A stretch of 64,000 nt of DNA from Clostridia bacterium (lineage in GTDB: Bacteria; Bacillota; Clostridia; Oscillospirales; CAG-272). The translations under genes and the position numbers were made by a program. Location of the stretch: assembly GCA_017443595.1 (NCBI GenBank), contig JAFSYU010000060.1, positions 1 to 64,000 on the forward strand, in the 5' to 3' direction. How positions within the stretch are numbered: the first letter of the stretch is position 1; each line of letters begins with the position of its first letter. The notes beneath the pieces were generated by a model. It had not been told where the DNA came from. It searched no databases and was given only the letters and a program-made list of their open reading frames with translations. This document shows, one piece after another, positions 1-7,914 of this stretch.

Positions 1-1
1 C

Positions 2-1252
2 CAGAGCGCTCCGATCTTCGGAAGCGATCAGTCTGCGGTTGCGCAGAACGTAAATACCGATACCCTTTGGGAACCGGGTAAAACTCAGGTCGCATACCTG
101 AAGCTCGTCAACAACGGCAATCTCTGGCTCAAATACAGCGTAGCTGTAGACGTTAAGAACGTTGCAAACGATCTTTATGAAGCAATGAGATATGAAATAA
201 TCCCCGATGCACAGCCTACTGCTGTTGCTGCTTGGGATGCTGCTGCCGGTGTTGCCGTTACGACCGGTAAACAGGCAACCGCCGCTGTTGATGTTCCGAT
301 GCCTCCCGAGGCAGAGCATTATTTCGCACTTGCTCTCCATATGCAGGAAGATGCCGGCAACGAGTATCAGACAGGCGAAGTTGACTTCGACCTCAAAATA
401 GTTGCAACACAGTACACTGCAGAACCCGACAGCTTCAACAATCAGTATGATGCTGATGCAGAATATCCGCCCATTGTTGTCGCTGACGCTGCAGAACTTG
501 CAACCGCTCTTGCAAACGGCGAAACGAATATTAAACTTACGCCGAATGTAGATTACGGTACACTTACTCTTGGTAATACAACCGATCTTGAAGATGTTAC
601 GATAGATGCAGAAGACGCCCAGATGCTTATGGATATTCAGAGCGGCGCAAAGCTTGAAAACGTAGTAATTAAAAATTATGAGCCTACGGGAGCTATCACG
701 GGTTCATATAACGGTTCTGTTACAATAAGAGATGGGGCAGACGTTAACATTACGTTTGAAGATTGTACCTTTAAGCCCGAAACCTCCAGCGCGTCTTGTA
801 TCAGAAGCTATGAGACTAACGCAAAGTTGCATTTTGAAGGATGTACTTTTGATGGCACCGGAAGCAGATATGCTTTCTACCGTTCCGGCGATGCCATTGA
901 TGAACTCGAATTTGTAAACTGCACATTCCAGAATTTCACAAAGAGAGTTATCATGTGGAACGGTTCAAGTGGTAAAGCCGCAAAAATTGTAATCGACGGC
1001 TGTACATTCAAAGATTCCAACCCCGTTGACGGTCTTTTGAAGATGGGAGGCGGCGGTCTCGGAGACAACTCCATATTCCAGTTCACCAACAACGCACTTT
1101 CCAACTTTGTACCGACAGAAGGCTTCTTTACAACAAATAAGAGCGATGTAACTGCACCGATTTATTTGAACAACGACACATTCACAGTTTCTGTTTCAGG
1201 AAACACCAAAGACGGCGTTGCATGGGATCCTCAGGGTCTCGTACTCAACTGA
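2..1252 (+). CDS. TasA/SipW-type exported protein with right-handed beta-helix repeats, 5' end missing
   Basis: The frame is open from base 2, so the N-terminus and signal peptide lie outside the window; the ATG at 185 is internal. Upstream codons encode LWEPGKTQVAYLKLVNNGNL and then a KYSV stretch, the W-PG...NxGxLxxKY pattern of the TasA/camelysin family whose export depends on a SipW-type signal peptidase. The motif MQEDAGNEYQ and the segment TQYTAEPDSFNNQYD also fit that family. From about base 480 a second region carries repeated CTF turns (EDCTFKPE, EGCTFDGT, VNCTFQNF, DGCTFKDS), typical of a parallel beta-helix. No sortase motif or C-terminal anchor is seen. Inference: an extracellular matrix or fibre-associated protein; the ligand is unknown. 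A strong terminator follows. Confidence 0.75.
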   Translation, partial: QSAPIFGSDQSAVAQNVNTDTLWEPGKTQVAYLKLVNNGNLWLKYSVAVDVKNVANDLYEAMRYEIIPDAQPTAVAAWDAAAGVAVTTGKQATAAVDVPMPPEAEHYFALALHMQEDAGNEYQTGEVDFDLKIVATQYTAEPDSFNNQYDADAEYPPIVVADAAELATALANGETNIKLTPNVDYGTLTLGNTTDLEDVTIDAEDAQMLMDIQSGAKLENVVIKNYEPTGAITGSYNGSVTIRDGADVNITFEDCTFKPETSSASCIRSYETNAKLHFEGCTFDGTGSRYAFYRSGDAIDELEFVNCTFQNFTKRVIMWNGSSGKAAKIVIDGCTFKDSNPVDGLLKMGGGGLGDNSIFQFTNNALSNFVPTEGFFTTNKSDVTAPIYLNNDTFTVSVSGNTKDGVAWDPQGLVLN

Positions 1253-1269
1253 GCTTTAGTTAACACAAG

Positions 1270-1297
1270 CTGTCCCGCATTTGCGGGACAGTTTTTT
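1270..1297 (+). terminator. Rho-independent terminator after the beta-helix protein
   Basis: A perfect 9-bp stem CTGTCCCGC/GCGGGACAG with a 4-nt loop is followed directly by six T residues. It starts 17 bases after the stop codon. Confidence 0.9.
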
Positions 1298-1402
1298 ATT
1301 GTAAATTTAAAAAACTCCACCCCTCTTTTCCCATCTCATCCCCCTTTTTTCAGACCGAAAGTACCGGACACAAAATTTAACTATATGTTAATAAATTATA
1401 TA

Positions 1403-1431
1403 TTGATAGAATAACGCCTTCATTATATAAT
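1403..1431 (+). promoter_or_regulatory. Sigma-A-type promoter for the cohesin-dockerin gene
   Basis: TTGATA (1403-1408), a 17-bp spacer and a perfect TATAAT (1426-1431) lie about 33 bases before the preferred ATG. The surrounding sequence is AT-rich. Confidence 0.7.
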
Positions 1432-1463
1432 CTAAATAAAGCATTATGAAAGGGAATATTAAA

Positions 1464-2360
1464 ATGAAAAAAATCTTCGGTATTATTCTTTGCGCGGTCA
1501 TGATCATTGCGGCGGCAGTTCCCGCTTACGCGGCGGTCAGAAGCTTTATTGCCGCGGATCTTGTTGACGGCAAACTCAACATAGTTGTGGACGGCGGCCT
1601 TGAAAAACTGGAAGCCTGTGCGGGCGACACGGTTGACGTACAGATCACTTTCAAGAAAAACAAGACCATAAGCTCGGCAAAGATCTTACTTACGTTTGAT
1701 AAAAACCTCTCCGTAGTAACGGAAAAAGATAAAAACGAAAACATTGTACCCAAAGTCAAATTTGATATAGATACAAAGCAGACGGACGGTTCGGAACAGA
1801 CCTGGGCAACGCTTTACGCGGACAAAAACCAGCTGCTCCTCAACTGGCTCACAGCTCTCGGCGAAGTTAAGGGTGACGTCGTTTACGCTACCGTGACCTT
1901 CAAAGTATCCGACAAGGCGGAAGTCGGCAAGCTCCTTGCCGTTACCGCGGAAGCCGACGCGGAAGATATTTACGATAAAGACGTTAAGAACACCGCTTTC
2001 AATATAGTGGACGGCGGCGTGACCGTAATTGAAAAAACGGTAGAGACCGATACGGAGACCGATAACGGCACCGATACGGAACCCGGCACCGACACAGATA
2101 TAACGACCGATACCGAGCCGACAAGCGATACGGAACCTGAAAGCGATACCGAGCCGATAGGTACGGATACAGAACCGAAGGAAGTCCTTAAGGGCGACTG
2201 CGACGGCAACGGCGAAGTCAACAACAAAGACGTTGTTACGCTGTTCAGATACGTTTCCGGCAACGACAAAGTCGAAGACGAAAGCGCGTATGATTTCAAC
2301 GGTGACAAAGAAGTAAACAACAAAGACGTTGTTGAACTGTTCCGTTACGTAAGCCAATAA
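1464..2360 (+). CDS. Secreted cohesin-domain protein with C-terminal type I dockerin
   Basis: The start is the ATG at 1464 rather than the one at 1446: AAAGGGA sits 8 bases before it, and the protein then begins with a standard signal peptide (MKKIFGIILC... AYAA). After the signal comes a cohesin-like beta-sandwich of roughly 160 residues (CAGDTVDVQITFKKN, ILLTFDKNLSV, VVYATVTFKVSD). A Thr/Asp/Glu/Pro linker with TDTEP repeats follows, then a dockerin with two Ca-binding repeats, GDCDGNGEVNNKDVV and DFNGDKEVNNKDVV, each followed by an (L)FRYVS helix. Cohesins bind dockerins in cellulosomes, so one chain with both could self-assemble or act as an adaptor; that role is inferred. It is monocistronic, between its own promoter and terminator. 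Confidence 0.85.
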   Translation: MKKIFGIILCAVMIIAAAVPAYAAVRSFIAADLVDGKLNIVVDGGLEKLEACAGDTVDVQITFKKNKTISSAKILLTFDKNLSVVTEKDKNENIVPKVKFDIDTKQTDGSEQTWATLYADKNQLLLNWLTALGEVKGDVVYATVTFKVSDKAEVGKLLAVTAEADAEDIYDKDVKNTAFNIVDGGVTVIEKTVETDTETDNGTDTEPGTDTDITTDTEPTSDTEPESDTEPIGTDTEPKEVLKGDCDGNGEVNNKDVVTLFRYVSGNDKVEDESAYDFNGDKEVNNKDVVELFRYVSQ

Positions 2361-2373
2361 TATAAAAAATTGA

Positions 2374-2399
2374 CCGGGAGGATCATCCTCCCGGTTTTT
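2374..2399 (+). terminator. Terminator after the cohesin-dockerin gene
   Basis: CCGGGAGGA and TCCTCCCGG form a 9-bp perfect stem around a 3-base loop, followed by TTTTTG. It begins 13 bases after the stop. Confidence 0.88.
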
Positions 2400-2421
2400 G
2401 TTTTGAAAAAGATTATATAAA

Positions 2422-2570
2422 ACTCCTTCCGTCACGGCAAGCCGCGCCACCTCCCTCAAGAGGGAGGCAAATCAAGGCTCCTCCTTCGGGGGAGCTGTTG
2501 CGTCAGCGACTGAGGGAGTTACTCCTTCCGTCACGGCAAGCCGCGCCACCTCCCTCAAGAGGGAGGCAAA
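2422..2570. repeat. Two direct copies of a dispersed palindromic repeat
   Basis: An identical 50-bp sequence beginning ACTCCTTCCGTCACGGCAAG occurs at 2422-2471 and 2521-2570. Each ends in CCTCCCTC...GAGGGAGG, a small palindrome. Between them (about 2478-2520) is another motif, CTCCTTCGGGGGAGCTG, ending in a GACTGAGGGAGTT edge. A diverged inverted relative is at 22102-22162. There is no coding potential; it looks like a REP- or MITE-like family sitting between convergent gene ends. Confidence 0.8.
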
Positions 2571-2572
2571 CG

Positions 2573-4078
2573 TCAGAACGTCATATTTTCCATATATTCC
2601 TCGGCGAATACGGGATCGGCGGCAAGCTCCGCCGTCTTTATGCTCCGCGCGACAGCCTCCGATTCGTCAAGAAGAGAAGAGCATAAAAGCATAGCCGACG
2701 CGCCGGCAAGCGACGCGTTGCCGAGCACCTTGACGCACCCCGTCATCTCGTCCGGAAACAGACCTATCCTGCCCGCGTTTTTAACGTCAAGATAACTGCC
2801 GAAGCCGCCGGCGATATAAAACCTTTCAATATCCGAAAAAGAAATGCCCGCGTGCGACAAAAGCGTTTTTATTCCCGCGTGTATCGCGCTTTTTGCAAGC
2901 TGCACCGCGCGTATATCCGCCTGCGTTATGACTACGGGCGGGATGATCACAGCCGGGTCGTCCTCCATATATCCCGTCTCGTCTATCGCGTCGACCTCGA
3001 GTAAGGCGGCGACTGCGTCAACTATTCCGCTGCCGCATATGCCGACGGGCTTTCCGCCGCCTATGACGTGCGTTTCAAGCTTACCGTCCTTCACGCTTAC
3101 GCGGTCTACTGCTCCGTCCGAGCCGCTCATACCCATACTTATACCCGCGCCTTCAAACGCCGGTCCAGCCGCCGTTGAGCAGGCGTAAAGCTCGTTTTTG
3201 CGTTTCAACACCGTTTCGCCGTTCGTGCCTATGTCGGTCAGGACGGCGTTTTTTTCATTTTTATATATCTGCGACGACATAACAGCGCACGTTATATCCG
3301 CGCCCACAAATGCCGATATGCAGCGCGGCAGATAAACGGGCGTACTGCTGACCAAAACGTCAAGACCGAGGCTTTTTGCGGTCACGGTCTCGCCGAACAG
3401 GCGCTTCGCATCAAACGGCGCGTGTGTCAAAGGCTCCGTGTCCGTGCCGGTAAGAAACGACAGCATTACCGTGTTGCCGGCTATTACCGCGCCGTCTATA
3501 TCGGCGGTTTTTATGCCGGCGTCGGAAGACGCGGCGCGTATCATATCGCACAAAACCCCCCGTATTACCTCTGAGAGCTTCACAGCGGCGCCTTTGAGCG
3601 CAGCCTCCATCCTTGTGACCACGTCCGCTCCGTACGCTCTCTGCGGATTTAAAGCGCTTGCAGAGGCTATAAGCGCGCCGTTTTTATCATACAGCCGCAG
3701 CGCGACGGTCGTCGTGCCTATGTCAACGGCTATCCCGTATTTTTCAAAAAGCGGTTTAAGCTCTATCTGCGGCATATTGCCGTCCGCCTGTATTTCTGCT
3801 TTGCCGGACACGGCCGAAACGAATTCGCAGTCGCCTGTTATATACGTTTGGCACGCGAGGCGGACGCCGCTGTCAAGCTCTTTTACGGATAAAACCTCTT
3901 TTTCTCTGTCCGTCGGCGCGGATACGCAGCCGCGGCATATAACGCGGCATTTGCCGCATCTTCCGTGACCGCCGCAGACAAGACCCGTTAAACCGCGTTC
4001 GCGGAGAAAAACGCCGGCGTTGGCGCCTTCCTCCGCTTCGTATATTTTATTGTTGAATACTACCTTACACGTTTTCAT
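2573..4078 (-). CDS. RACo-like activator of corrinoid proteins (2Fe-2S ferredoxin plus ASKHA domain, DUF4445 type)
   Basis: This 501-residue protein matches reductive activators of corrinoid-dependent methyltransferases, which use ATP to reduce accidentally oxidised Co(II) back to Co(I). The N-terminal domain has a plant-type 2Fe-2S site: Cys35, Cys41, Cys44 (CGGHGRCGKC) and Cys76 (LACQT). A linker follows, then an ASKHA ATPase core beginning YGIAVDIGTTTVALRLYD near residue 115, with further phosphate-binding loops (LTDIGTNGE, GICGSGIVD, IAGGFGSYLD). It is the last gene of the corrinoid operon, 3 bp after the DUF2284 gene and three genes after the methyltransferase whose corrinoid partner it should serve. 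The assignment is strong; the exact partner is inferred from position. Confidence 0.88.
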   Translation of the reverse strand: MKTCKVVFNNKIYEAEEGANAGVFLRERGLTGLVCGGHGRCGKCRVICRGCVSAPTDREKEVLSVKELDSGVRLACQTYITGDCEFVSAVSGKAEIQADGNMPQIELKPLFEKYGIAVDIGTTTVALRLYDKNGALIASASALNPQRAYGADVVTRMEAALKGAAVKLSEVIRGVLCDMIRAASSDAGIKTADIDGAVIAGNTVMLSFLTGTDTEPLTHAPFDAKRLFGETVTAKSLGLDVLVSSTPVYLPRCISAFVGADITCAVMSSQIYKNEKNAVLTDIGTNGETVLKRKNELYACSTAAGPAFEGAGISMGMSGSDGAVDRVSVKDGKLETHVIGGGKPVGICGSGIVDAVAALLEVDAIDETGYMEDDPAVIIPPVVITQADIRAVQLAKSAIHAGIKTLLSHAGISFSDIERFYIAGGFGSYLDVKNAGRIGLFPDEMTGCVKVLGNASLAGASAMLLCSSLLDESEAVARSIKTAELAADPVFAEEYMENMTF

Positions 4079-4081
4079 TTT

Positions 4082-4636
4082 TCAAATGTCGAACAGCACG
4101 GCGCCGAAATAAGTCACCGTGTTTACACCGTTTATGTATTTCATCCCGGCAGACTCGGCGAGTTTTGATACGTTTACGCCGTACGCTTCAAGAGACGGCG
4201 TTGCTTTACCGGGATTCCTGCACGGCTCGCCCGTCGCTTTAGCGCACACCTCGCACAGCCTGCAGCCGCCCGCGCCTAAAAACAGTTTTCTTTTGAGATC
4301 CACGTTTTCAAGCTCTTTTCTTACGTTGAGCATCAGCTTGTGATGCTTGAATGCCGCTTCCGCCATTCCCTCAAAATCATAGCTGTCCTCAAGCGTGTTC
4401 ACGCTTTGATAAACGAGAATGTATTGATATGAATGAAGTTCACAAATAAGCTCGTTTATGTCGCCGGCGTCCGGCGGACACATCCAGTTTTTGCCGTAAT
4501 TACCGCAGACGTTTTTTTCGCAGAGCGTGCGAAAATAAGTGTCGGTCACAACGTCCGACGTCGGTATGACGGAGGCTTTATAAGCGCCGTTTGATAAGGC
4601 GACGTTTGATAAGTATGTAAACCGGTCCCGCATCAC
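4082..4636 (-). CDS. DUF2284 cysteine-rich putative metal-binding protein
   Basis: A 184-residue cytosolic protein with the cysteine pattern of DUF2284: CEKNVCGNYGKNWMCPPD near residues 38-56, and CRLCEVCAKATGEPCRNPG around residues 122-142. The spacing suggests metal or Fe-S ligation. No enzyme activity is established for the family that I can name. The start codon overlaps the stop of the corrinoid protein gene by 4 bp (ATGA), so translation is coupled, and the RACo-like gene follows after 3 bp. Inference: an accessory redox or metal protein for the corrinoid system. Confidence 0.8.
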   Translation of the reverse strand: MMRDRFTYLSNVALSNGAYKASVIPTSDVVTDTYFRTLCEKNVCGNYGKNWMCPPDAGDINELICELHSYQYILVYQSVNTLEDSYDFEGMAEAAFKHHKLMLNVRKELENVDLKRKLFLGAGGCRLCEVCAKATGEPCRNPGKATPSLEAYGVNVSKLAESAGMKYINGVNTVTYFGAVLFDI

Positions 4637-5274
4637 TGCATGGCAAGACAGAACTGTACAGCCGCGTCCGCACAGGAAGCCGCGTCCGGCGTGTAGCAGT
4701 CCGCGCCTATCTGATCGCAGAACGCCTGGCTCACGGGCGCGCCGCCTATCATTATTTTGACCTTGTCGCGTATGCCGGCTTCCTCGGCTTTTTTAACGAC
4801 TTCGCCCATGACGCCCATGGTGGTGGTCAAAAGAGCGGAGCAGCATATTATCTGGCAGTTCTGCTCAACAGCTGTGTTTACGAAAGTGTCGGGAGAAACG
4901 TCTACGCCTAAGTCGATGACCTCAAGCCCCTTGCCCTCGAGCATCATTTTTACCAGGTTTTTGCCTATGTCGTGCAGATCGCCCTGCACCGTACCGAGAC
5001 ACACCTTGCCGACGGCTTTGACACCGGCTTTTTCAAGATACGGCTTTAACACCTGCGCGCCCATGTTCATCGCGCGCGCGGCGACGAGCACCTCGGGCAC
5101 GTAGACTTCGTTATTCTTGAATTTTTCGCCTATGATGTTCATGCCTGGAAGCATGCCTTCTTTAAGCACTGTTTCCGGCGGTATCCCCTCGTCAACAGCC
5201 TGCTGTACGAGTTCTTTTACTGCTTTTGCCTTACCGTGCTGAAGGTTATCGGAAATTTCTTCTAATATGCTCAT
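4633..5274 (-). CDS. Cobalamin-binding methyltransferase corrinoid protein (MtbC/MtaC-like)
   Basis: At 213 residues this has the classic two-domain layout: a helical cap (residues about 1-88, MLPGMNIIGEKFKNNEVYVP) and a Rossmann B12 domain. The B12 domain carries the His-on signature D99-L-H101-D-I-G104 (GDLHDIGKNLV), then GLEVIDLGVDVSP and CSALLTTTMG, and a C-terminal IGGAPVS loop. The protein carries the methyl group between a substrate-specific methyltransferase and the final acceptor. The ATG is preceded by AAGGAGA. A GC-rich repeat occupies the 137-bp gap to the preceding methyltransferase gene; DUF2284 and the activator lie downstream. Confidence 0.92.
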   Translation of the reverse strand: MSILEEISDNLQHGKAKAVKELVQQAVDEGIPPETVLKEGMLPGMNIIGEKFKNNEVYVPEVLVAARAMNMGAQVLKPYLEKAGVKAVGKVCLGTVQGDLHDIGKNLVKMMLEGKGLEVIDLGVDVSPDTFVNTAVEQNCQIICCSALLTTTMGVMGEVVKKAEEAGIRDKVKIMIGGAPVSQAFCDQIGADCYTPDAASCADAAVQFCLAMQ

Positions 5275-5285
5275 AGTTTCTCCTT

Positions 5286-5380
5286 TTTTGGGGGTTCCCC
5301 CGCCCCCCTATCCACCCCCAAACCCCCGCCTCCCCCCATTACAAACGGGGCTTTTGGGGACGGGCGATCAATGATCGCCC
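5286..5380. repeat. GC-rich dispersed repeat inside the corrinoid operon
   Basis: The intergenic gap contains GGGGGTTCCCCCG, then CGCCCCCCTATCCACCCC, then AACGGGGCTTTT, then a palindrome GGGCGATCAATGATCGCCC (5361-5379). The first three blocks recur in the same order at 60472-60578. The repeat lies in the leader of the corrinoid protein gene on the minus strand and could fold into strong hairpins that modulate read-through. No reading frame is apparent. Confidence 0.75.
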
Positions 5381-5411
5381 CTACGGGGATTAACAGGGTT
5401 ATATGTGTTAT

Positions 5412-6257
5412 TTAAAGCAGTTTCTTTATCTCTTTTATATATTCCGCGTCCGATCCGCAGCAGCCGCCTATGTACGATACGTATTCAAGCGCGGGTTTTA
5501 TATCGGCGGCAAACTGCTGCGCCGTATACGCCACAGCGGTCGATCCGTCCTCACTTAAGATCGGCTTTCCGGCGTTCGGCTTGAACAAAAGCGGCAGATC
5601 CGTTTTTTCGGAAAATTCTTTTATTATAGGCAGAGCGAGATCCGGGCCGAGCGAGCAGTTCAAGCCAATCGCATCTATACCGAGAGGTGCGAGCGTGTCG
5701 ATCGTATCCTGCACGGAGTTGCCGAACATCGTTTTTCCGCTTTTTTCAAACGTCATGGAGCACATTACGGGCAGACCGTATTTTTTGGCTTCCACGGTCG
5801 CCACGCGCATCATTTCAAGATCCATGAACGTCTGTATAAGGATCATATCCGCGCCGGCGCCGACGCCGGCGTCAAGCATTTCTCTGTATATTTCCGCGCA
5901 CTCGTCTTCTTCCATATCGCCGTAAGGCTCGAGCAGCTGCATGAGCGGACCGAGCGAAAGGCAGAGCTTTACGCCGGTGCCTTCAAGCACTTTTTTCCCG
6001 GCTTTCACGCCTGCGGCTACCACGTCGGCGGCGGTATACGGTGAAGAGCGTTTTACCGCGGGTCCGTTTGCGCCGAAGGTGTTTGCAAGTATTATCTCAC
6101 ATCCGGCTTCAAGATATCTTCTTGTCAGCTCTTCAACAAATTCCGGATGTTCAATATTGTATTTCCAGACAGGCTCTTTTTTTACGCCGTTAGCCTCGGC
6201 TATTCCCCATAAAGTAGTACCGACAGCGCCGTCCATAAGCGTTATTTTTCTTTTCAT
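5412..6257 (-). CDS. Homocysteine S-methyltransferase family protein
   Basis: A 281-residue TIM-barrel protein of the BHMT/MmuM/MetH-N-terminal family. Characteristic segments are MDGAVGTTLWG near the N-terminus, EAGCEIILANTFGAN, GLNCSLGPD (first zinc Cys) and IGGCCGSDAEY near the C-terminus (the Cys pair of the zinc site). The family transfers a methyl group to homocysteine to make methionine. The gene lies directly upstream of the corrinoid protein, so it may act like the MetH N-terminal domain with a separate B12 subunit, or start from another methyl donor. GGAGG is 6 bases before the ATG. The acceptor role is known for the family; coupling to this corrinoid protein is inferred. Confidence 0.85.
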   Translation of the reverse strand: MKRKITLMDGAVGTTLWGIAEANGVKKEPVWKYNIEHPEFVEELTRRYLEAGCEIILANTFGANGPAVKRSSPYTAADVVAAGVKAGKKVLEGTGVKLCLSLGPLMQLLEPYGDMEEDECAEIYREMLDAGVGAGADMILIQTFMDLEMMRVATVEAKKYGLPVMCSMTFEKSGKTMFGNSVQDTIDTLAPLGIDAIGLNCSLGPDLALPIIKEFSEKTDLPLLFKPNAGKPILSEDGSTAVAYTAQQFAADIKPALEYVSYIGGCCGSDAEYIKEIKKLL

Positions 6258-6270
6258 ACGATCCTCCGGT

Positions 6271-7914
6271 CTATACGGTTTTTATTATTTTTCCGGCGGT
6301 CACGCCGCCTTTGTTGTACGCATCGACAGTCACTTTGTATTTAACGCCGTTTATAAGACTTCTTATTTCGGCTTTAGTACCATTTATTATCTGATACTGC
6401 GTGTATAATTCGGCTTCATTCACGCCGAAGCGGACGAAATATCCCACAGCGTCCGGTATCTTATCCCACGTCACAGTCATATTTCTTTCGTCCTTGTCCC
6501 GTATCGCGGTAAATTCCGGCGCGCTTTGCGGTGCTTTGCCGTCGGACGGTCCGAATACGCGCAGTCCCGATACGCTGAATCTCCCGCCCGCGGGGAATTC
6601 CCCGTGATTCGTAAGCCTGATGTATCTGAAGCCTTCGTTTTCAAATTCAAAATACTCGTGCGGAAGATCCTCCGTATTATCGCGCTTATCGACAAGGATT
6701 CTCCAGACTTCGCCGTCGTCGGACGCCTCAAGCGTGTATTTATATGAAAATCCGTTTTCGCGTCCCTCGCAGGGCGTTATATCCGTATCGGCGAAATTGA
6801 TCTGAACGGACGATACGGCGTATTTTTTGCCGAGGTCGGCTTCTATTTGTTCGCCCGCCGCGCCGGTTTTCGCGCTCCACCACGTTTTCATATTCTCGTC
6901 AAACACAAGCTCGGGCTTGTGTCTGCCGTCAACCACAGACGAAGCCTTGACTTTCGCGTTATATGATAAAAGACTTAAACCCGCGTCCGCCTGCTCAAAC
7001 GGGTTTTTCGTTTCGTGCGGGAAAAACATGGGGTAATCGCCGCGCAGCGTGTTCGTGTAAAGCCGTCCGTCTATTATTTTCACGGGAAAAAGCGCAAGGC
7101 GGCGCTCGAACATGTGATTAACGCTTACCGACGTCGTATCCATTTTCCACAGATTTCCGTTTACGTCTTCAAACAGGCAGCCGTGACCCGCGCCGCGCAT
7201 GAAGCCGGTAGATTTGAACACGGTCGGACTGTTGTCGCAGTTTTCAAACGGACCCATGGGAGAGTCTGATACGGCGACGCCGTCGCAGTACGTGGAAAAC
7301 TCCGTCCCCGGCGTTGCGTACGTGAGATAATATTTGCCGTTTATCTTATTGACCCACGCGCCTTCAAGGCTCGGGCGGCGCTCAATTTCGTTGTTGTCGC
7401 CGCAGCGGTCGTAGCCGCGGTTTTGATAATCCGAATAAAACACTGGAACGGGACCTTCAAGCACGGCGAAGCCGTTATCGGGATCGAGCTTTGAGCAGTG
7501 GATCGAATAATCGCCCAGGCCCTCGTAAATATAGACCGAGCCGTCGTCGTCAAGCAGGAACGCCGGGTCGTGCCATTCGTAAGGGCGGCCGATGTTCACC
7601 CACGAATCCGGATCGAACGGGTCGTCCGAATATAAAACGCTGCCGCCCTGGCTGTGCGTTATATACATCCGCTCGCCTATAACGAGCGTCGCAGGCGCGA
7701 AAAGCGCGAATTCCGGCTGCTTTTGCAGATCGACTTTTATAAAATCCCAGTTCACGAGATCGTCAGATATCCAGTAGCCCGAGCCGTGCGATGCGAACAG
7801 GAAGTATTTATCCTTGTATCGCACTACGGCGGGATCGGCGGATTCGCGCCCGTTGTAGCCGCACTGATACTGATAATTTATGTTTACGGGATTGCAGAAC
7901 GTGCGCTTTTTCAT
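6271..7914 (-). CDS. Intracellular GH43-type glycosidase with F5/8C carbohydrate-binding and Fn3-like domains
   Basis: A 547-residue protein with no signal peptide. The five-bladed propeller of GH43 fills about residues 1-300, with likely catalytic base Asp27 (ESADPAVV), pKa modulator Asp116 (WHDPAFL) and general acid Glu184 (SLEGAWVNK). A discoidin-like F5/8C domain follows (about 325-455: VVDGRHKPELVFDENMKTWW, FRYIRLTNHGEFP) and then a fibronectin type III-like end (MTVTWDKIPDAVGYFVRFG). GH43 enzymes act on arabinose- or xylose-containing glycans. Its start overlaps the stop of the upstream UroD-type gene by 4 bp, so it is part of the methyl-transfer operon. The link between glycosidase and demethylation is inference. 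Confidence 0.85.
   Translation of the reverse strand: MKKRTFCNPVNINYQYQCGYNGRESADPAVVRYKDKYFLFASHGSGYWISDDLVNWDFIKVDLQKQPEFALFAPATLVIGERMYITHSQGGSVLYSDDPFDPDSWVNIGRPYEWHDPAFLLDDDGSVYIYEGLGDYSIHCSKLDPDNGFAVLEGPVPVFYSDYQNRGYDRCGDNNEIERRPSLEGAWVNKINGKYYLTYATPGTEFSTYCDGVAVSDSPMGPFENCDNSPTVFKSTGFMRGAGHGCLFEDVNGNLWKMDTTSVSVNHMFERRLALFPVKIIDGRLYTNTLRGDYPMFFPHETKNPFEQADAGLSLLSYNAKVKASSVVDGRHKPELVFDENMKTWWSAKTGAAGEQIEADLGKKYAVSSVQINFADTDITPCEGRENGFSYKYTLEASDDGEVWRILVDKRDNTEDLPHEYFEFENEGFRYIRLTNHGEFPAGGRFSVSGLRVFGPSDGKAPQSAPEFTAIRDKDERNMTVTWDKIPDAVGYFVRFGVNEAELYTQYQIINGTKAEIRSLINGVKYKVTVDAYNKGGVTAGKIIKTV

Noticed and set aside
1686-2459. Minus-strand frame opposite the cohesin-dockerin gene
   Set aside because: It is a shadow: it mirrors the acidic repeat linker and dockerin codons, has no plausible start or homology, and runs into the terminator.
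2422-2570. CRISPR-like repeat pair
   Set aside because: Only two 50-bp copies with an internal palindromic spacer related to the same family; this is better explained as a dispersed REP/MITE-like element.
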